DNA of 64,000 nt from Cepaea nemoralis (GCA_014155875.1 JACEFZ010028119.1:113501-177500); one strand, 5' to 3'; shown: positions 23,315 to 33,720, counted from the first letter of the stretch. The notes: generated by a model from the letters alone, not told the origin. Made by a program: numbers and translations.

Positions 23315-23317
<3 letters not shown>

Positions 23318-23377
23318 TTGGAAGGATAGACGAGGGATGAATAGATGTATATACTAACATAATATTTGCTGCAAATC

Positions 23378-23440
23378 GTGGTAACGCAGTGACTAGCTCG
23401 CTGGCCAGGAGATAATGTGGTCGAATTCCCATCTAGGAGG
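23378..23440 (+). other. tRNA-like SINE head
   Basis: cgtggtaacgcagtgactag resembles an A box and tggtcgaattccc resembles a B box, about 35 bp apart. The acceptor stem is not convincing, so this is a tRNA-derived promoter remnant at best. Confidence 0.35.
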
Positions 23441-23906
23441 GTTTGTTAAACAGTGACATGGCTCCCAGGTAGTCATACAGTAAAACTGTCACATCAAGAG
23501 CACACACATTGTTTTCTGGAGCGACACAACTAAAATATGTACTGCGAAATGTCTTGGGAAGTAAAGGACATCGGCGTGATAATGACCCCGTCACCCATCG
23601 AGTGCTGATTGACCTATACAAATATGGGCCTATCACCATGTACCAAAAGCACATCAAGGCTTTTCAAAGGGTCCTTCAAGTTCATTTTTAAAAATGCGGT
23701 AAATTGAACAACAATAATTATATTTATGGACAAGCGCACTAATCAATTTACCGCCTCGGCTCCTAGCATAGAGGTAAGTAAAGTAATAACTAACTAGGAT
23801 GTTAGTTAAAGTTAGTTGCATATGCTTTAAGGAACGTATAGACAATCCCAGCATGTTTTGGCTGTTTGTGATTTATTGATACATTTACGTGCAGTACTTT
23901 GCCATT

Positions 23907-25010
23907 AAAAGGCATTTGATAGGGTAGATAGAAACAAGCTGTGGGAAATCCTTAAACAATATGGAGTGAGTACACATCTAACAAACCTATGTAGAAGTTT
24001 ATACAACAACAGTGAATGCATAGTGAGAGCAACTGGAGAACACTCAGAACCCTTCACCATAAGATCTGGAGTACGACAAGGTTGTGTCCTGTCCCCTCTC
24101 TTGTTCATAACATATATAGACAACATATGTAAAGAAACCAGCCAAGCAGAGACAGCAAGAATACCGCATGACGAGAACACAGAAGAAGAACCATCTGCAA
24201 ATCTAACCATTAGAGAACTCCTGTTTGCGGACGACCAAGCACTAATAGCAAAATCAGAAGCTGAATTACAAGACCACATGAATAGTCTAAACGAAACGTG
24301 TAGGGAACATAACATGAAAATTAGCACAAGCAAAACAGAGATAATGACTATAACTAAAGAAGAACAAACAGCAACAATTCACCTAAACGAACATCCCTTG
24401 AAACAAGTAAAGAGCTTCAAGTACCTAGGAAGTATAATATCATCAAATGGCAGATCAGAAGACGAGATCGAAAATAGGTGCAATAAGGCAAATCAACTCA
24501 TTGGACAAATGGCACCAATACTAAAGAACAAACATGTATCAATAACTACTAAGAAAGCACTTTACAACACAATCTTCCTACCAACTCTGTGCTACCAATG
24601 CCAAACCTGGACAATGACAGAAAAAGAGAAAAGAAAAATCACAACAACAGAAATGAGGTTCCTGAGAAGAATACTCAACGTATCAAGAAGAGATAAGATC
24701 AGAAATGAAGAAATCAGGACTAAAGTGGGGGTTAAAGCTGCTCTAGATTTTATTAGAAAGCAGCAAGTCAAATGGTTTGACCATGCAAGTAGGCTACCAG
24801 TAAACAGCATGCCACAACAAGCAATGATGTACAGACCAGATGGAAACAGAGGAAGAGGCCGACCACGTAAACGTTGGACGGAGGGAATAACAGAATCCAT
24901 GGGAATGTCGATATACGAAGCCCATAACCGGGCACTCTCACGAAGTTTATACTTCTCCTCGACACCGCAAGGTACAAGAGGAACATGATGAGATGAGATG
25001 ATGATGAGAG
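23907..25010 (+). mobile_element. LINE F, 5'-truncated, 11-bp target duplication
   Basis: Flanked by actttgccatt at 23896-23906 and 25011-25021. It begins inside the RT (KAFDRVDRNKLW) and ends with a gatgagatgatgatgag tail. The frame is open over about 360 codons, which points to a recent insertion. Confidence 0.92.
23909..24988 (+). CDS. Reverse transcriptase, C-terminal part (LINE F)
   Basis: The frame is open from the insertion junction, and no native start codon is present because the element is 5'-truncated. Motifs in order are AFDRVDRNKLWEILKQYG (palm, first Asp) and GVRQGCVLSPLLFITYID (substrate binding). FADDQALIAKSE (catalytic Asp pair) and FKYLGSIISSNGRSEDEI (thumb) follow. Then come FLPTLCYQCQTW, EMRFLRRILNVSRRDKIRNE and a basic C-terminal segment GNRGRGRPRKRW. 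This arrangement is typical of the endonuclease/RT proteins of RTE-like LINEs. The N-terminal endonuclease and fingers are absent, so the piece is inert on its own. It has no internal stops or shifts. Confidence 0.88.
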   Translation, partial: KAFDRVDRNKLWEILKQYGVSTHLTNLCRSLYNNSECIVRATGEHSEPFTIRSGVRQGCVLSPLLFITYIDNICKETSQAETARIPHDENTEEEPSANLTIRELLFADDQALIAKSEAELQDHMNSLNETCREHNMKISTSKTEIMTITKEEQTATIHLNEHPLKQVKSFKYLGSIISSNGRSEDEIENRCNKANQLIGQMAPILKNKHVSITTKKALYNTIFLPTLCYQCQTWTMTEKEKRKITTTEMRFLRRILNVSRRDKIRNEEIRTKVGVKAALDFIRKQQVKWFDHASRLPVNSMPQQAMMYRPDGNRGRGRPRKRWTEGITESMGMSIYEAHNRALSRSLYFSSTPQGTRGT

Positions 25011-25160
25011 ACTTTGCCATTGCTTTCTGAACGACCAGGACTCATACCATTTTATGAAAACCAACGCAAAGCGGCCTGCTACCAAATCGCCGCAGCTGTG
25101 TTACGAACGTGGTATGCTGGATTACGAATTGCATTCATAACGCCTTCGCCACTAAGCCAG

Positions 25161-25950
25161 ATTAGAAACAGTAAATAAAAATAAAAACAACACAGTATTG
25201 GTAACGGATAATGCAAAAGATCTGCACCAATTGTTGAACATTGTAGAAACAGAGAGTGCCAAGAAAGGACACTCCTTGATAACAAGAAAAAGTAACAATG
25301 GTGATACCAAAAGAAAAAAAGGTGACACTAAAATGTGAAATGGAAATAGAGGGGGACAATTCTAACTAATTGTATAATTTTACATACCTAGGGGCATATA
25401 TAACATCAGGTGGAAGATGCACAACAGCGATTAAAAGCAGAATAGGGCAAGTAAAAGCTGCATATCAGAAAATAAAGAGTATCTCATGCAATAAGTCACT
25501 ATAATTGAATGCGATAAAGAGAGTGCTGAAGTGCTATACAGAGACTATTTTGCTGTATGGCAGTTAATCTTAGAATATAAATGAACAATTTAGGAAGACC
25601 TTCGAAGCAATAGAGATGTGGTTATTAAGACGAATGTTGCGAATTCCTTGAACTGCCAAAGTAACTAACAACGATTGCCTGAAACAAGCTAATGAAACTA
25701 GAACATTACATACAAGAATAAGAAAGAGACAAACAGCTTTCTTTGGTCACGTGATAAGAAGAGGGGCATTGAAGAATATCGTGACAACTGGAAAGATCGA
25801 GGAGAAAAGAGGCAGAGGCAGACCAAAAGGAATGATGCTGGATGGAGTGAGACTGTGGAATTGAGGAATATTATCAACAGAGTTGATCCAGAAATCCAAG
25901 GACCGAGATCTGTGGAGAGTCATGAATGCCTACTCCAGTTGGCAGGCACC

Positions 25951-26003
<53 letters not shown>
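25161..26003 (+). mobile_element. LINE D copy, 5'-truncated
   Basis: Decayed RT C-terminus. TVLVTDNAKDLHQLLNI and ESAKKGHSLITRK near 25190-25290 lie just past the catalytic loop. A decayed 'Y.RGIY' thumb and an 'FFGHVIRRGALKNIVTTGKI' segment near 25740-25800 follow. Then comes a GRGRPK motif and a tail of about 18 GAT units (25950-26003). Several stops are present. Related pieces are at 30465-30588 and 51303-51880. Confidence 0.8.
25950..26003. repeat. GAT trinucleotide run (LINE D tail)
   Basis: Uninterrupted gat repeats at the 3' end of LINE D, longer than in the other copies, which suggests later slippage. Confidence 0.95.
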
Positions 26004-26005
<2 letters not shown>

Positions 26006-26039
26006 AAGGAAAAAAAAATAAATCTAGGATAGAGTGGAC

Positions 26040-27390
26040 TACATAAATTCCGATTCCATTTCAAAAACAAAAATTCCAAATTCGACCTCGTCTAACCTGC
26101 TTCATCAGCTGTTGTTATTGTTGAGGTACGTGGTTTTTGTGGGTTTATTATCCCTAATTCTTGTCTTGTGAGTCCTATCTCGGACTGGTTATGTAACGTT
26201 TGTGTCTGTGACGTCAGCAGTGGTCGGCGGCTATCCTTTGTGCTCGTCTTTGCTTGTGGTTTTCTTTGTTGGTGTAGGCTCCTGGCTCGTCTGGCTTGAC
26301 TGGCTGCAGTCCTTATAAGGACTTTTGTTATCCCACTCCAGCTGGGGGATCGGTCGGCGGCTGTCCTTTGTGCATGTTTCCTCTTGTTGTTTTCTTTGTT
26401 GGCGCAGGCTCCTGGTTTGGCTGGTTGCAGTCCTTAAAAGGACTTTTTATTAGGTCTTTTAGTCTTCTTTGTTGTGTATTTTCTGTAGGAGCTTTTCGAT
26501 GTTGCTGTTTTCCTTCTCGTATTTTTTTTCATCTTCGAGTTTTAGCTTCTGCCATTCGCTTTTTTCCTCCGCGGACAGCCATAGCTTTCTCTCTCCGTCT
26601 TCTATGTAGTACGAGTAGTCGGTACCCCGTTCCAAGATTGTAATTGGGTAATCTACCGGTAACCTGAATTTCTTGGGTTTTTTCTTTTCTCTTTCAATCC
26701 AACACCTTTTGAATTCCTTGCGCCTGAGTACCTCCCGTCTTTGACTTGCCCGTATCTCCTCCAAGGTAAGCTCAGTGGGCCTATCCGTGTCGTCCTCAGA
26801 GTGCTCGTCTTGGTTTACTTCGGATGTCTGGCGGACTAGTGTCGTGGCTGGGTTGCTAGCTTTGTCTAGCGGTTCCGGCTCGTCCTCTTGTTGGGTGTCA
26901 TCTTGCGGTTCCTCTGTGTGCTTTTCTGTTTCTTGTGCTGGTTTGTTTTGGGTTGGCTCCCTTTCGATTGTTAGAATTTCTCTTACCGCTTTGATGTCTC
27001 GCAGAATCTCTTCATTTATCTTTGTCATCTGCCTCATGTTCTCCACCTCTTGTTTGATGTCCCGCTGGATCTCCTTTATTTCGGCAAGAAGTTTCCCATT
27101 GTCGCTGGTTAGTGCCGATGTTTGCAGTAGCTTGACTTGCTTCATTAGCTCCTCAATCTGGCTTTGCAGTTGTTCTTTCTCGGCTTGTGAGATGCATGTT
27201 GCTGGCTCGCATCTCCGCATTGCTTCCTTGAATGGTGTCTTTGTGATGGTGGCGATCTTTAAGACGTCTCTGTGTCTTTGCAGGTACGGACAGCCCAGAT
27301 ATCTTGTTCCATGTTTGCCCAGGCAGTTGGCGCACTTTCTTTTGTTGTTGGGTGCTCGGAAGTCCGTGTCCAGCTTGACGTACGTAGTGT
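26040..27390 (-). mobile_element. LINE fragment carrying an ORF1-type protein
   Basis: Holds the minus-strand zinc-knuckle ORF (26459-27439), followed in coding direction by a duplicated segment at 26195-26440 with palindromes. An ORF2 start is not recognisable before the sequence meets the LINE D tail near 26005. It is therefore the middle of a two-ORF LINE with ORF2 lost. Confidence 0.6.
26195..26440 (-). repeat. Tandem duplication with palindrome
   Basis: A segment of about 130 bp occurs twice. Shared words are ggtcggcggct.tcctttgtgc, ggttttctttgttgg and gcaggctcctgg. Each copy is followed by a near-palindrome, AGTCCTTATAAGGACT (perfect) and agtccttaaaaggact (imperfect). Its place just after the ORF1 stop suggests an RNA hairpin between ORFs, but this is an inference. 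Confidence 0.7.
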
Positions 27391-27439
27391 TATAATATAA
27401 GGAAAACAGCAAGCATGATAGGGTCGAGCAAAGTAACAA
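26459..27439 (-). CDS. LINE ORF1-like protein with CCHC-type knuckle
   Basis: This 326-residue minus frame has CANCLGKHGTRYLGCPYLQR at about residues 36-55, a C-x2-C-x4-H-type knuckle with the final Cys in 'GCP'. That is the pattern of the last knuckle of Jockey/I-type LINE ORF1 proteins. Residues 85-165 are rich in Glu, Gln, Lys and Leu and look like a coiled coil (EKEQLQSQIEELMKQVKLLQ). An acidic Pro/Glu/Thr-rich linker follows, near 165-225. A basic C-terminal part (CWIEREKKKPKKFRLP) precedes IHNKED at the end. ORF1 proteins bind LINE RNA and form the RNP. The first 30 or so residues are probably flanking DNA read through, because the real ORF1 is longer upstream. Confidence 0.7.
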   Translation of the reverse strand: MLLCSTLSCLLFSLYYNTTYVKLDTDFRAPNNKRKCANCLGKHGTRYLGCPYLQRHRDVLKIATITKTPFKEAMRRCEPATCISQAEKEQLQSQIEELMKQVKLLQTSALTSDNGKLLAEIKEIQRDIKQEVENMRQMTKINEEILRDIKAVREILTIEREPTQNKPAQETEKHTEEPQDDTQQEDEPEPLDKASNPATTLVRQTSEVNQDEHSEDDTDRPTELTLEEIRASQRREVLRRKEFKRCWIEREKKKPKKFRLPVDYPITILERGTDYSYYIEDGERKLWLSAEEKSEWQKLKLEDEKKYEKENSNIEKLLQKIHNKED

Positions 27440-28855
27440 CTATGTAGAATTAGAAGCTGTGAAAATAACAAATACCAAAGGACATCTTTTTAGGTGAATT
27501 GCAGATAGGTAAGAGATCTCAGGGTCGGATTCTACTACGATACAAAGATGTGTGTAAGCGGGACATAATTGATACAGGTATTGGTAATGCACAGTGGGAG
27601 CAAGTCGCGGCTGAGCGTGTTGCATGGAGGGCAAAGATCAGAAATGGAATAAAGACAAAGGAGAAAATTATTGCAGATAAGTCAAACACCGAGCATGTGA
27701 GACGTAAGATGGTGGAAATGACCATGTGTTCACATGCACCCACTGTGAACGGACATTTACAGCGCAATTGGCCTTATCAGTCACATTCGCTACCGCCATG
27801 GGTAAAAGTTTATGCCTTTTTAAAGCACAAACTATCGTCTGTCAAGACGGCTAGGTGCCAATGATGAAAATAACAATTCGGATTTAGTAAAGTAACAACT
27901 ATATAGGGTTAGGAGCTGCGACAGTAATAACCAGGATGTAGTGAAGTATAATAATAACTATTTGGTAAGTAGAAGCAGTGGAAGTAACAATTGGGAATGG
28001 AATAAAATAAAGTAAATATTATGTTAAATAAGAAGTGAAAATAATAATTAAGACAGAGTGGAGTAGAGGAACAACTGTGTAGAATTAGAAGCAATGAAAG
28101 TAACAACTGTGTAGAATTAGAAGCAATGAAAGTAACAACTGTGTAGAATTAGAAGCAATGAAAGTAACAACTGTGTAGAATTTGAAGCAGTGAAAGTAGC
28201 AACTGTGTAGAATTTGAAGCAATGAAAGTATCAACTGTGTAGATGGATAATTAGGAGCCAAATATGGTAAAATAAAGTAAAAACCATGCAGTTTGTAAGC
28301 ATTGAAATAAACACTATGTAGAATCATGAGCAATTAAAGTAACAACCACGTACAATATTTGAAACAATCAAAATAACAAATAAGATATAATGGAGTAGAG
28401 TAACAAACATGTAGAATTAGAACCAGTGAAAGTAACTAAGATCGCGTGGAATAGAGTAAGAGAATTAGAAGCAATGAAAGTAATAACAGTGTAGTATTAA
28501 ATGCATTGATAAGTAACAACTAACATAGAGTTGAATTGAGTAACAACTATTTAGAATTATAAGATATAAAATAACAACCATGTAGAATTAAAACCAGGGA
28601 ATCTGGTATATAGGAAAAATTAGTAAGTTTTGAACTGTGTAGAACTACGAGCAGTGAAAGTGGCAACTAGGATAAAGTGGGGTAAAATAATAGCTATATG
28701 GAACTGAAGCTGTGAAAATAGCAACTGGGATAGAGTGAAGTAAAGTTACACGCATGCAGTGTTAGAAGCTCTGAAAGTAGCAAATACAATATGGTGGAGT
28801 GAAGTAACAACTATGTAGTGTTGGAAGCTGTGAAAGTAACAACCGGGGTAGGACT
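27390..28855. repeat. Degenerate 32-bp satellite
   Basis: The unit is roughly agtaacaactgtgtagaatt agaagcaatgaa. Nearly perfect copies lie at 28068-28230 and diverged ones elsewhere. The array is interrupted by a LINE B fragment at 27472-27864. It ends at a MITE at 28873. Confidence 0.85.
27472..27864 (+). mobile_element. LINE B 3' fragment in satellite, 12-bp target duplication
   Basis: tgaaaataacaa flanks it at 27460-27471 and 27865-27876. The frame begins IPKDIF, then LQIGKRSQGRILLRYKDVCK and a shifted zinc-finger region (cacccactgtgaacggacat). It ends with the family 3' sequence tatcgtctgtcaagacggct aggtgccaatga. Confidence 0.9.
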
Positions 28856-28872
28856 ATTAGGGAAATGATAAC

Positions 28873-29110
28873 GGGTGTTTGTAAAGTCTCACTACACCTT
28901 GTCTGTAGAACACATGTGAAAAAAAATTTCTTTCTTCTGTTGATAACATCATTCTGTTTGGAGTGTAAAGAATTACTCCTGCAGATGACAGCAATTAACT
29001 GCATACTGCTTCACGATGGGCTGTGGTGAACATCTTTTGATGATATGGTGTACTTCATTCTTGAAATTTGTTCTAAATACAAAGTGTAGTAAGACTTTAT
29101 ACAAACACCC
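28873..29110. mobile_element. MITE with terminal inverted repeats
   Basis: 238 bp. The left end gggtgtttgtaaagtctcac tacac is matched by the inverse of the right end, gtgtagtaagactttataca aacaccc. It has no ORF. A second copy is at 21838-22051. No clear target duplication is visible. Confidence 0.8.
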
Positions 29111-30205
29111 GATATAATGGTTTAGAGTTAGACTGAGTGAATACAATAATAGAACATATTCATACACAGTTTGTTAATATAGCAGCCGGCAGATCCATAA
29201 AGAGCTAAGAAAGCTATTTGGTATACAAAGTAACAGATGAACATATGAGGGTTCGAAAACAGCAGCGGTTGATTTGGAAACAGATCGCTTTGGGTTGATT
29301 ACGATGATGTGTAACGTCGACCGTCGACAATGGCAAACTACTGAACTAAAAGTGCCTAGTACATCACAGACAGCCACACAATGCTGGGGTGGACTGTACT
29401 GTCTTGTAAAAAACATGCAACGAACTTTTAATGAACACATGACACGTGACCTGGTACAGTAAGCAGGCACCTGCATATCTAGAGGGTATGTGTCAGTAAC
29501 CACAGGTTATACTGGGCAAATGGTGCTAACCCTTTATGTGAATAAATCAACCAGTGCTCAATGTGTGACGTGACCAACGTCACGTAGGCCTCCTTTACTG
29601 CCCAGAACATTTCCTGGTACCCGTTTTATGTCGAGTCATTAAAATAACCTCACCATCGCCGTCTCCATGTGGATTTGAACAGGTGACCACCATAGAGGCA
29701 GGCAAGCGTGCTAGCTTCAGCGCCACTTCCATCTCCTCCTCCTGAAGTTGTTAGATATAGAAACGGTTATCTAGCACGCTTGCGTCTGTGTGTAATCAGA
29801 AGTGTAGCTAGACAATTTTCTGAAATTGTGTATTTAGAGTGAGAGCGGAAAGAAATATATGAAGACAGAAGTTCAGCAAAATCAAGGATGAAACTAGTTT
29901 AACAATCATCGTATAATGTAAAGCTTTGTAAAAATCAAGGATGAAATGAGTTTAACAATAATCGTATAATGTAAAGCTTTGTAATTCTATTTTTCTTGTC
30001 GTTCGCTACGCTTTGAATTCAAGCGTAGTCCATACACGCTACTTCTAGTGCCACTGGTTTGAATTTTGGGTGTGGATTAGCTTTCACTATTACCAGCGTC
30101 CCTCGACATCAGGCGATCCACTTGTAGAATCTGAACATGACACTCCTCCCGTTTAGTGTGTTTACTTGTCTCACATAAAACAGTATTTACAGTTCATTCA
30201 TTCAT
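29111..30205. other. Intergenic region with SINE and tRNA-like pieces
   Basis: No gene is seen. It holds a partial minus-strand SINE core at about 29325-29375 (gacaatggcaaactactgaa). A tRNA-like minus segment at about 29655-29735 has tggcgctgaagctagcacgc and ctgttcaaatcc as A- and B-box matches. A 53-bp tandem duplication lies at about 29878-29983. Confidence 0.5.
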
Positions 30206-30209
30206 TCAG

Positions 30210-31215
30210 TAGCATGTCATTTGCAGAATCTCGCTCCCTTAACAATCTGCCGGAAAACCTCTCGATCATAAGCAAAATGTCCCGCGTCCGATACACCATC
30301 TGGAGATCATCCGCCACATCCTGCACCCATCTTCACTTTAGCCTTCCTCTTCCTCTCTTCCCAGGCATATACCCCTCCATTATTGTTCTCTCTAAACTTT
30401 CGTGACGTTTCAAGTGACCAAAATATTTCAATTTTCTTTGTTTTATCGTCTTTAATAGCCAACCTGGATGGATTGAGACGGTGGCATGGAGGAATATCAG
30501 CAGCAGAGTTGATCCAGAAAACCAAAGACCGAGATCTATGGAGAGCCATGAACGCCTACGCCAGCTGGCACGGCACTTGATGATGATGAATAGCCAACCT
30601 TCTTCAATATTCAGCTCCTAAAGTATGGATGCATTTGTTCATTTCTTTATCCAAGGTATACTTAGAACTCGTCTATAACATTTATATTCAGAAGCATTTA
30701 TGCGCCTTTCAGCTTGTTTAGTGAGTGTCCAAGTCTCACAGGCGTATGTAGCAATGGGAAAGATGTATGCTCTTAAAAATCTAGTTTTTGTAGTTCTCTC
30801 TGTTCCACTCCACCATTAATTCAGTTGTTTTAGTCTTTGAATAGCAATATATATATTCATCTTTTAATTTCTTTCATCGTATCACCATTTTTGGCTATCA
30901 AGTACCCAAGATATTCAAAATTTTCCACCACTTCCAATTTGTGCACATTAACATGTATGTCTTTCTCCATAGTAGTTTTATCTGTGTGCATTATCTTTGT
31001 TTTTGCTATGTTAAGATATAGGTTGTGATTTTCACTATTCAATTGAGTTAAGGTTATTAGGTTTTCTATACCATTCTATGTTGTGGATAGCAATACTGTA
31101 TCATCAGCATATCGAATCTCTGGTATGTTATGACCACCGATATTGAGGGCATCATATAACTCCCTGTTTATATCATCTCTGACATTTCTCATTATATTTT
31201 CGGCGTACAGGTTTT
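30210..31215 (-). mobile_element. LINE C copy, 5'-truncated and interrupted
   Basis: Colinear on minus with the C-terminal RT region of the full-length LINE C (55300-56140). The minus frames include NLYLNIAKTKIMHTDKTTME, FEYLGYLIAKNGDTMKEIKR and the terminal GHFAY-like region near 30240. Stops and shifts make it a pseudogene. Its 5' end lies only about 23 bp from the GPCR stop codon. It is interrupted by 30465-30588. Confidence 0.85.
30465..30588 (+). mobile_element. 124-bp LINE D 3' end nested in LINE C
   Basis: Flanked by aatagccaacc at 30454-30464 and 30589-30599. It reads tggatggattgagacggtgg to ggcacggcacttgatgatga, the same 3' end as at 25840-25990 and 51750-51880. It is a very short 5'-truncated insertion. 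Confidence 0.9.
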
Positions 31216-31237
31216 AAACAAATAGGTAATTACAGTG

Positions 31238-32535
31238 CTAACGTTTATATCTGGAGATGAGAAGTCTCACGTGACTCCGCTGCGACATGTTACAATGATA
31301 GACTTCCCCTGTTTCACCTGATGCAGTAGAGTCCGAGGACTCTACCGGGGAATGTTTGGGTTTCAGTACTTTCATATCGAGGCCCAAGTCGTGGTCAGGT
31401 TGGAACATATCTGTTCTGCACTGTTTGTAGTCAACGTTCCCGTACGTGTTTCCATTGAGGGCGTGCTTACGGTGTATGCTTTCCCTCTGTTGGTTGTTGA
31501 AACTGAATGACTGAAATTTGTTTGGCAGTCGTCTGATGAGACACGGACAGAACGTACGCATGAATGTACGACGAAACTTCTGTCCCAACGCGCAGTATAG
31601 GATAAAGTTGACAGCACTGTTGAGAGTTACCAGAAAGTTCCTAATGTTAGACAGAACAACCCACCCCGAAGCTTGGGAGATCCTGAGCATGTCAATGGAG
31701 TAGGCCATGTTGTATATAAGAGCTGGCACCTGGCATATGATGAAGACCATGACTACCGACACCAGCATGATGGTCACGTTGTTCTCGCGAGACTGCTGCA
31801 CATTCATGTCCTTTCGCTTTCTGTTTCGATTGTCTGACTGCCACAACTGAGAAATGCGTTGAGGACAGCCAGGGAACATAACGGGATGAAACACATTACC
31901 AGGAAATAGAGCCAGCCAAAGTAAATTCTGTGGTAGATGGAGTCATTCGCTAGTTCAGTTTTATCAGGGAATATACACGGCTGGTTGCTGGCATCGGTAC
32001 AGCTGGCGATGGTGTATTCAAACCAGCGAGGAACGTTGTAGAGTAAGGAGACCACAGATATGGCCAGTACTACTAAACGGGCTCGGTATATGGTGCACAT
32101 GCTTGCCGCTTTCAGTGGGTGACACACAGCAATGTATCGCTCTACAGTGAAGGACACTGTCAACCATACAGTGGCTGTCTGCGCCGCAAGCCCTATAGGG
32201 TACGCGTATACGACAATGTAAGCAAACGCTAAGTCTTTGAACGATTTCACTAGTTCTGTTAAACTGATTAGTAGTAAACAGACCAGCAACACCACAGTAT
32301 CCCAGATGGCCAAGGCGGTGAGAAAGATATTCGTGGACGTCCTCATGGTCCGTCGTGTAAGCACCATCATAGCCATTGTATTGCCGATGACGCCAAGGGC
32401 GATGACTATCACCGTAGTTAGCCCGTTCAGATAAAAGTTGAGCTCCGATAGATCTGTTACCTCTGTTGAGTTGCCAAAGAAAAGCTGATGCGTTGTTGAT
32501 TTTAATGTTGTATCTTGACACATTGGGCGTGTCAC
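31238..32535 (-). CDS. FMRFamide-receptor-like GPCR, frame broken after TM5
   Basis: A rhodopsin-class seven-helix receptor, probably a plasma-membrane neuropeptide receptor. The first frame (31804-32535, 243 residues) carries TM1 near 37-59 (GVIGN), TM2 near 66-90 (ALAIWD), and TM3 ending in VERYIAVCHPL at 131-141. TM4 follows near 152-168, an outer loop with two Cys, and TM5 near 206-229 (CFIPLC). The second frame (31238-31894) supplies RKRKDMNVQQSRENN, TM6 (FIICQVPALIYN), TM7 (NSAVNFILYCALGQKF), a CPC palmitoylation-like site and a 95-residue tail. ERY replaces DRY, and the TM3 and TM7 wording is that of FMRFamide receptors. A one-base frame change near 31845-31870 separates the halves. 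It could be a pseudogene or a sequence error. The upstream frame from 32611 (VNVNETLG, NVSR) could be the true N-terminus. Confidence 0.82.
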
Positions 32536-32611
32536 CCAGTGTTTCGTTCACGTTCACAGTGACAAACAGATCGGCTGTAGCAAACATGGCGGCGGTGTTG
32601 ACAAGTATCAC

Positions 32612-33500
32612 AAGATACGCTGATTATTTCCTTTGGTCATTTTCGCTTGGAGTCAGTTACAGGCACGTGTGACAGGTGCATGCTGATCATTATTTACTCA
32701 TATACTGCCTATGTTCAGAACATAATCCAAATAGTCTATAATACAACATATCTATTTCACAATGGTGTTCAAAATGACACATTTAAATGATTAAGAAGTA
32801 TATATTTTTTGTTCACATACAAGTATCTTTGTTCACACCCAGGCTTCCTTGTCCATATCCACCTGATTTTTCCAGCCATATGCATCAACAAGTAGACACA
32901 GTTATCTACCACCTTAAAATTGTTGCATGTCCTTGAAAGGACGTTACCATCAACCACAACCCCGGGTTGATTGACTATACAAGTTTATGTTAACTAATTT
33001 GTAATTGCTTTCTGAACGAAACGTATCTATATTCCATTAATTCAGACAGCAGCTGTAGACAGAATGCGCTATTTTATCAGTACCAAGGACTGAAATCTCT
33101 GGATAAATCAACACCCACACCAGTTGACAGGGCACATAACGATGATGAGAATCGCCTAGTTCAAGCAATACGAAGAGAAGAACAATCGACTACTACATTA
33201 ACCACTCTCATTGGTAGCCTAATCAGATGTCTTCACTAGATGATTTGTTTCCTGTGGTACAACTATATCCTTGCGTAGACTGGTCTGTGAACTACACACT
33301 GGCCGCCGCTTCCTCTCTGTGTCATCAAACCGCTCATGGTAGATGAGGAAATAACAACCACGGAGGAAGAATGGACTGTCACGATTTGGTGATACAACGT
33401 CTACCTGCAGAAAGTAAATAATAAAACATAACTGAACAACGAAAGATCAGCATAGAGAAATCTAGAATTTGTCTAATGTTAAATATAAATTACGTTACAT
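32612..33500. other. Region upstream of the GPCR
   Basis: No other gene is seen. It holds a SINE-core fragment on plus at about 33005-33060 (gtaattgctttctgaacgaa). Promoter elements are not recognisable by eye. Confidence 0.4.
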
Positions 33501-33720
33501 AAGATATAAATCAAATCAAATCAAATCAAATCAACTTTATTAGGGTCACAAATTGGGCGCGCAGGCCCGTCTTACATTCGGCCCTTCCAATCACTCGTCT
33601 TTCGTTCATCAAGAGCATTATACATTTACATAGGAAGAAAAATAAACATTGTGAAATGAATGTTGTAAACATAAACAAGGCTAATTACCATGTTATGAAG
33701 CACATCTCCCACCTATCCAT
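33501..33720 (-). mobile_element. 3' end of a CR1/Jockey-like LINE with (GATTT)n tail
   Basis: On minus, 'taataaagttgatttgattt' and further gattt units close the element. The hairpin word gggcctgcgcgccc precedes them, and a short C-terminal frame includes NERRVIGRAEC. The AATAAA and pentanucleotide tail are typical of LINE 3' ends. Confidence 0.65.

Larger units (their letters stand above)
23815..25150 (+). mobile_element. SINE-like element split by LINE F
   Basis: The left part (23815-23906) reads caatcccagcatgttttggc up to cagtactttgccatt. The right part (25011-25150) resumes actttgccattgctttctga and continues through the second block, cggcctgctaccaaatcgcc. Removing 23907-25010 and one copy of the duplication restores the same order as the copy at 19672. 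Confidence 0.8.

Noticed and set aside
31838..31892. A possible 53-bp intron in the GPCR (gtaatg ... tttctcag on minus) whose removal would restore the frame.
   Set aside because: The segment encodes the conserved core of TM5 (CFIPLC and following). Splicing it out would leave a six-helix receptor, so a simple indel is the better explanation.
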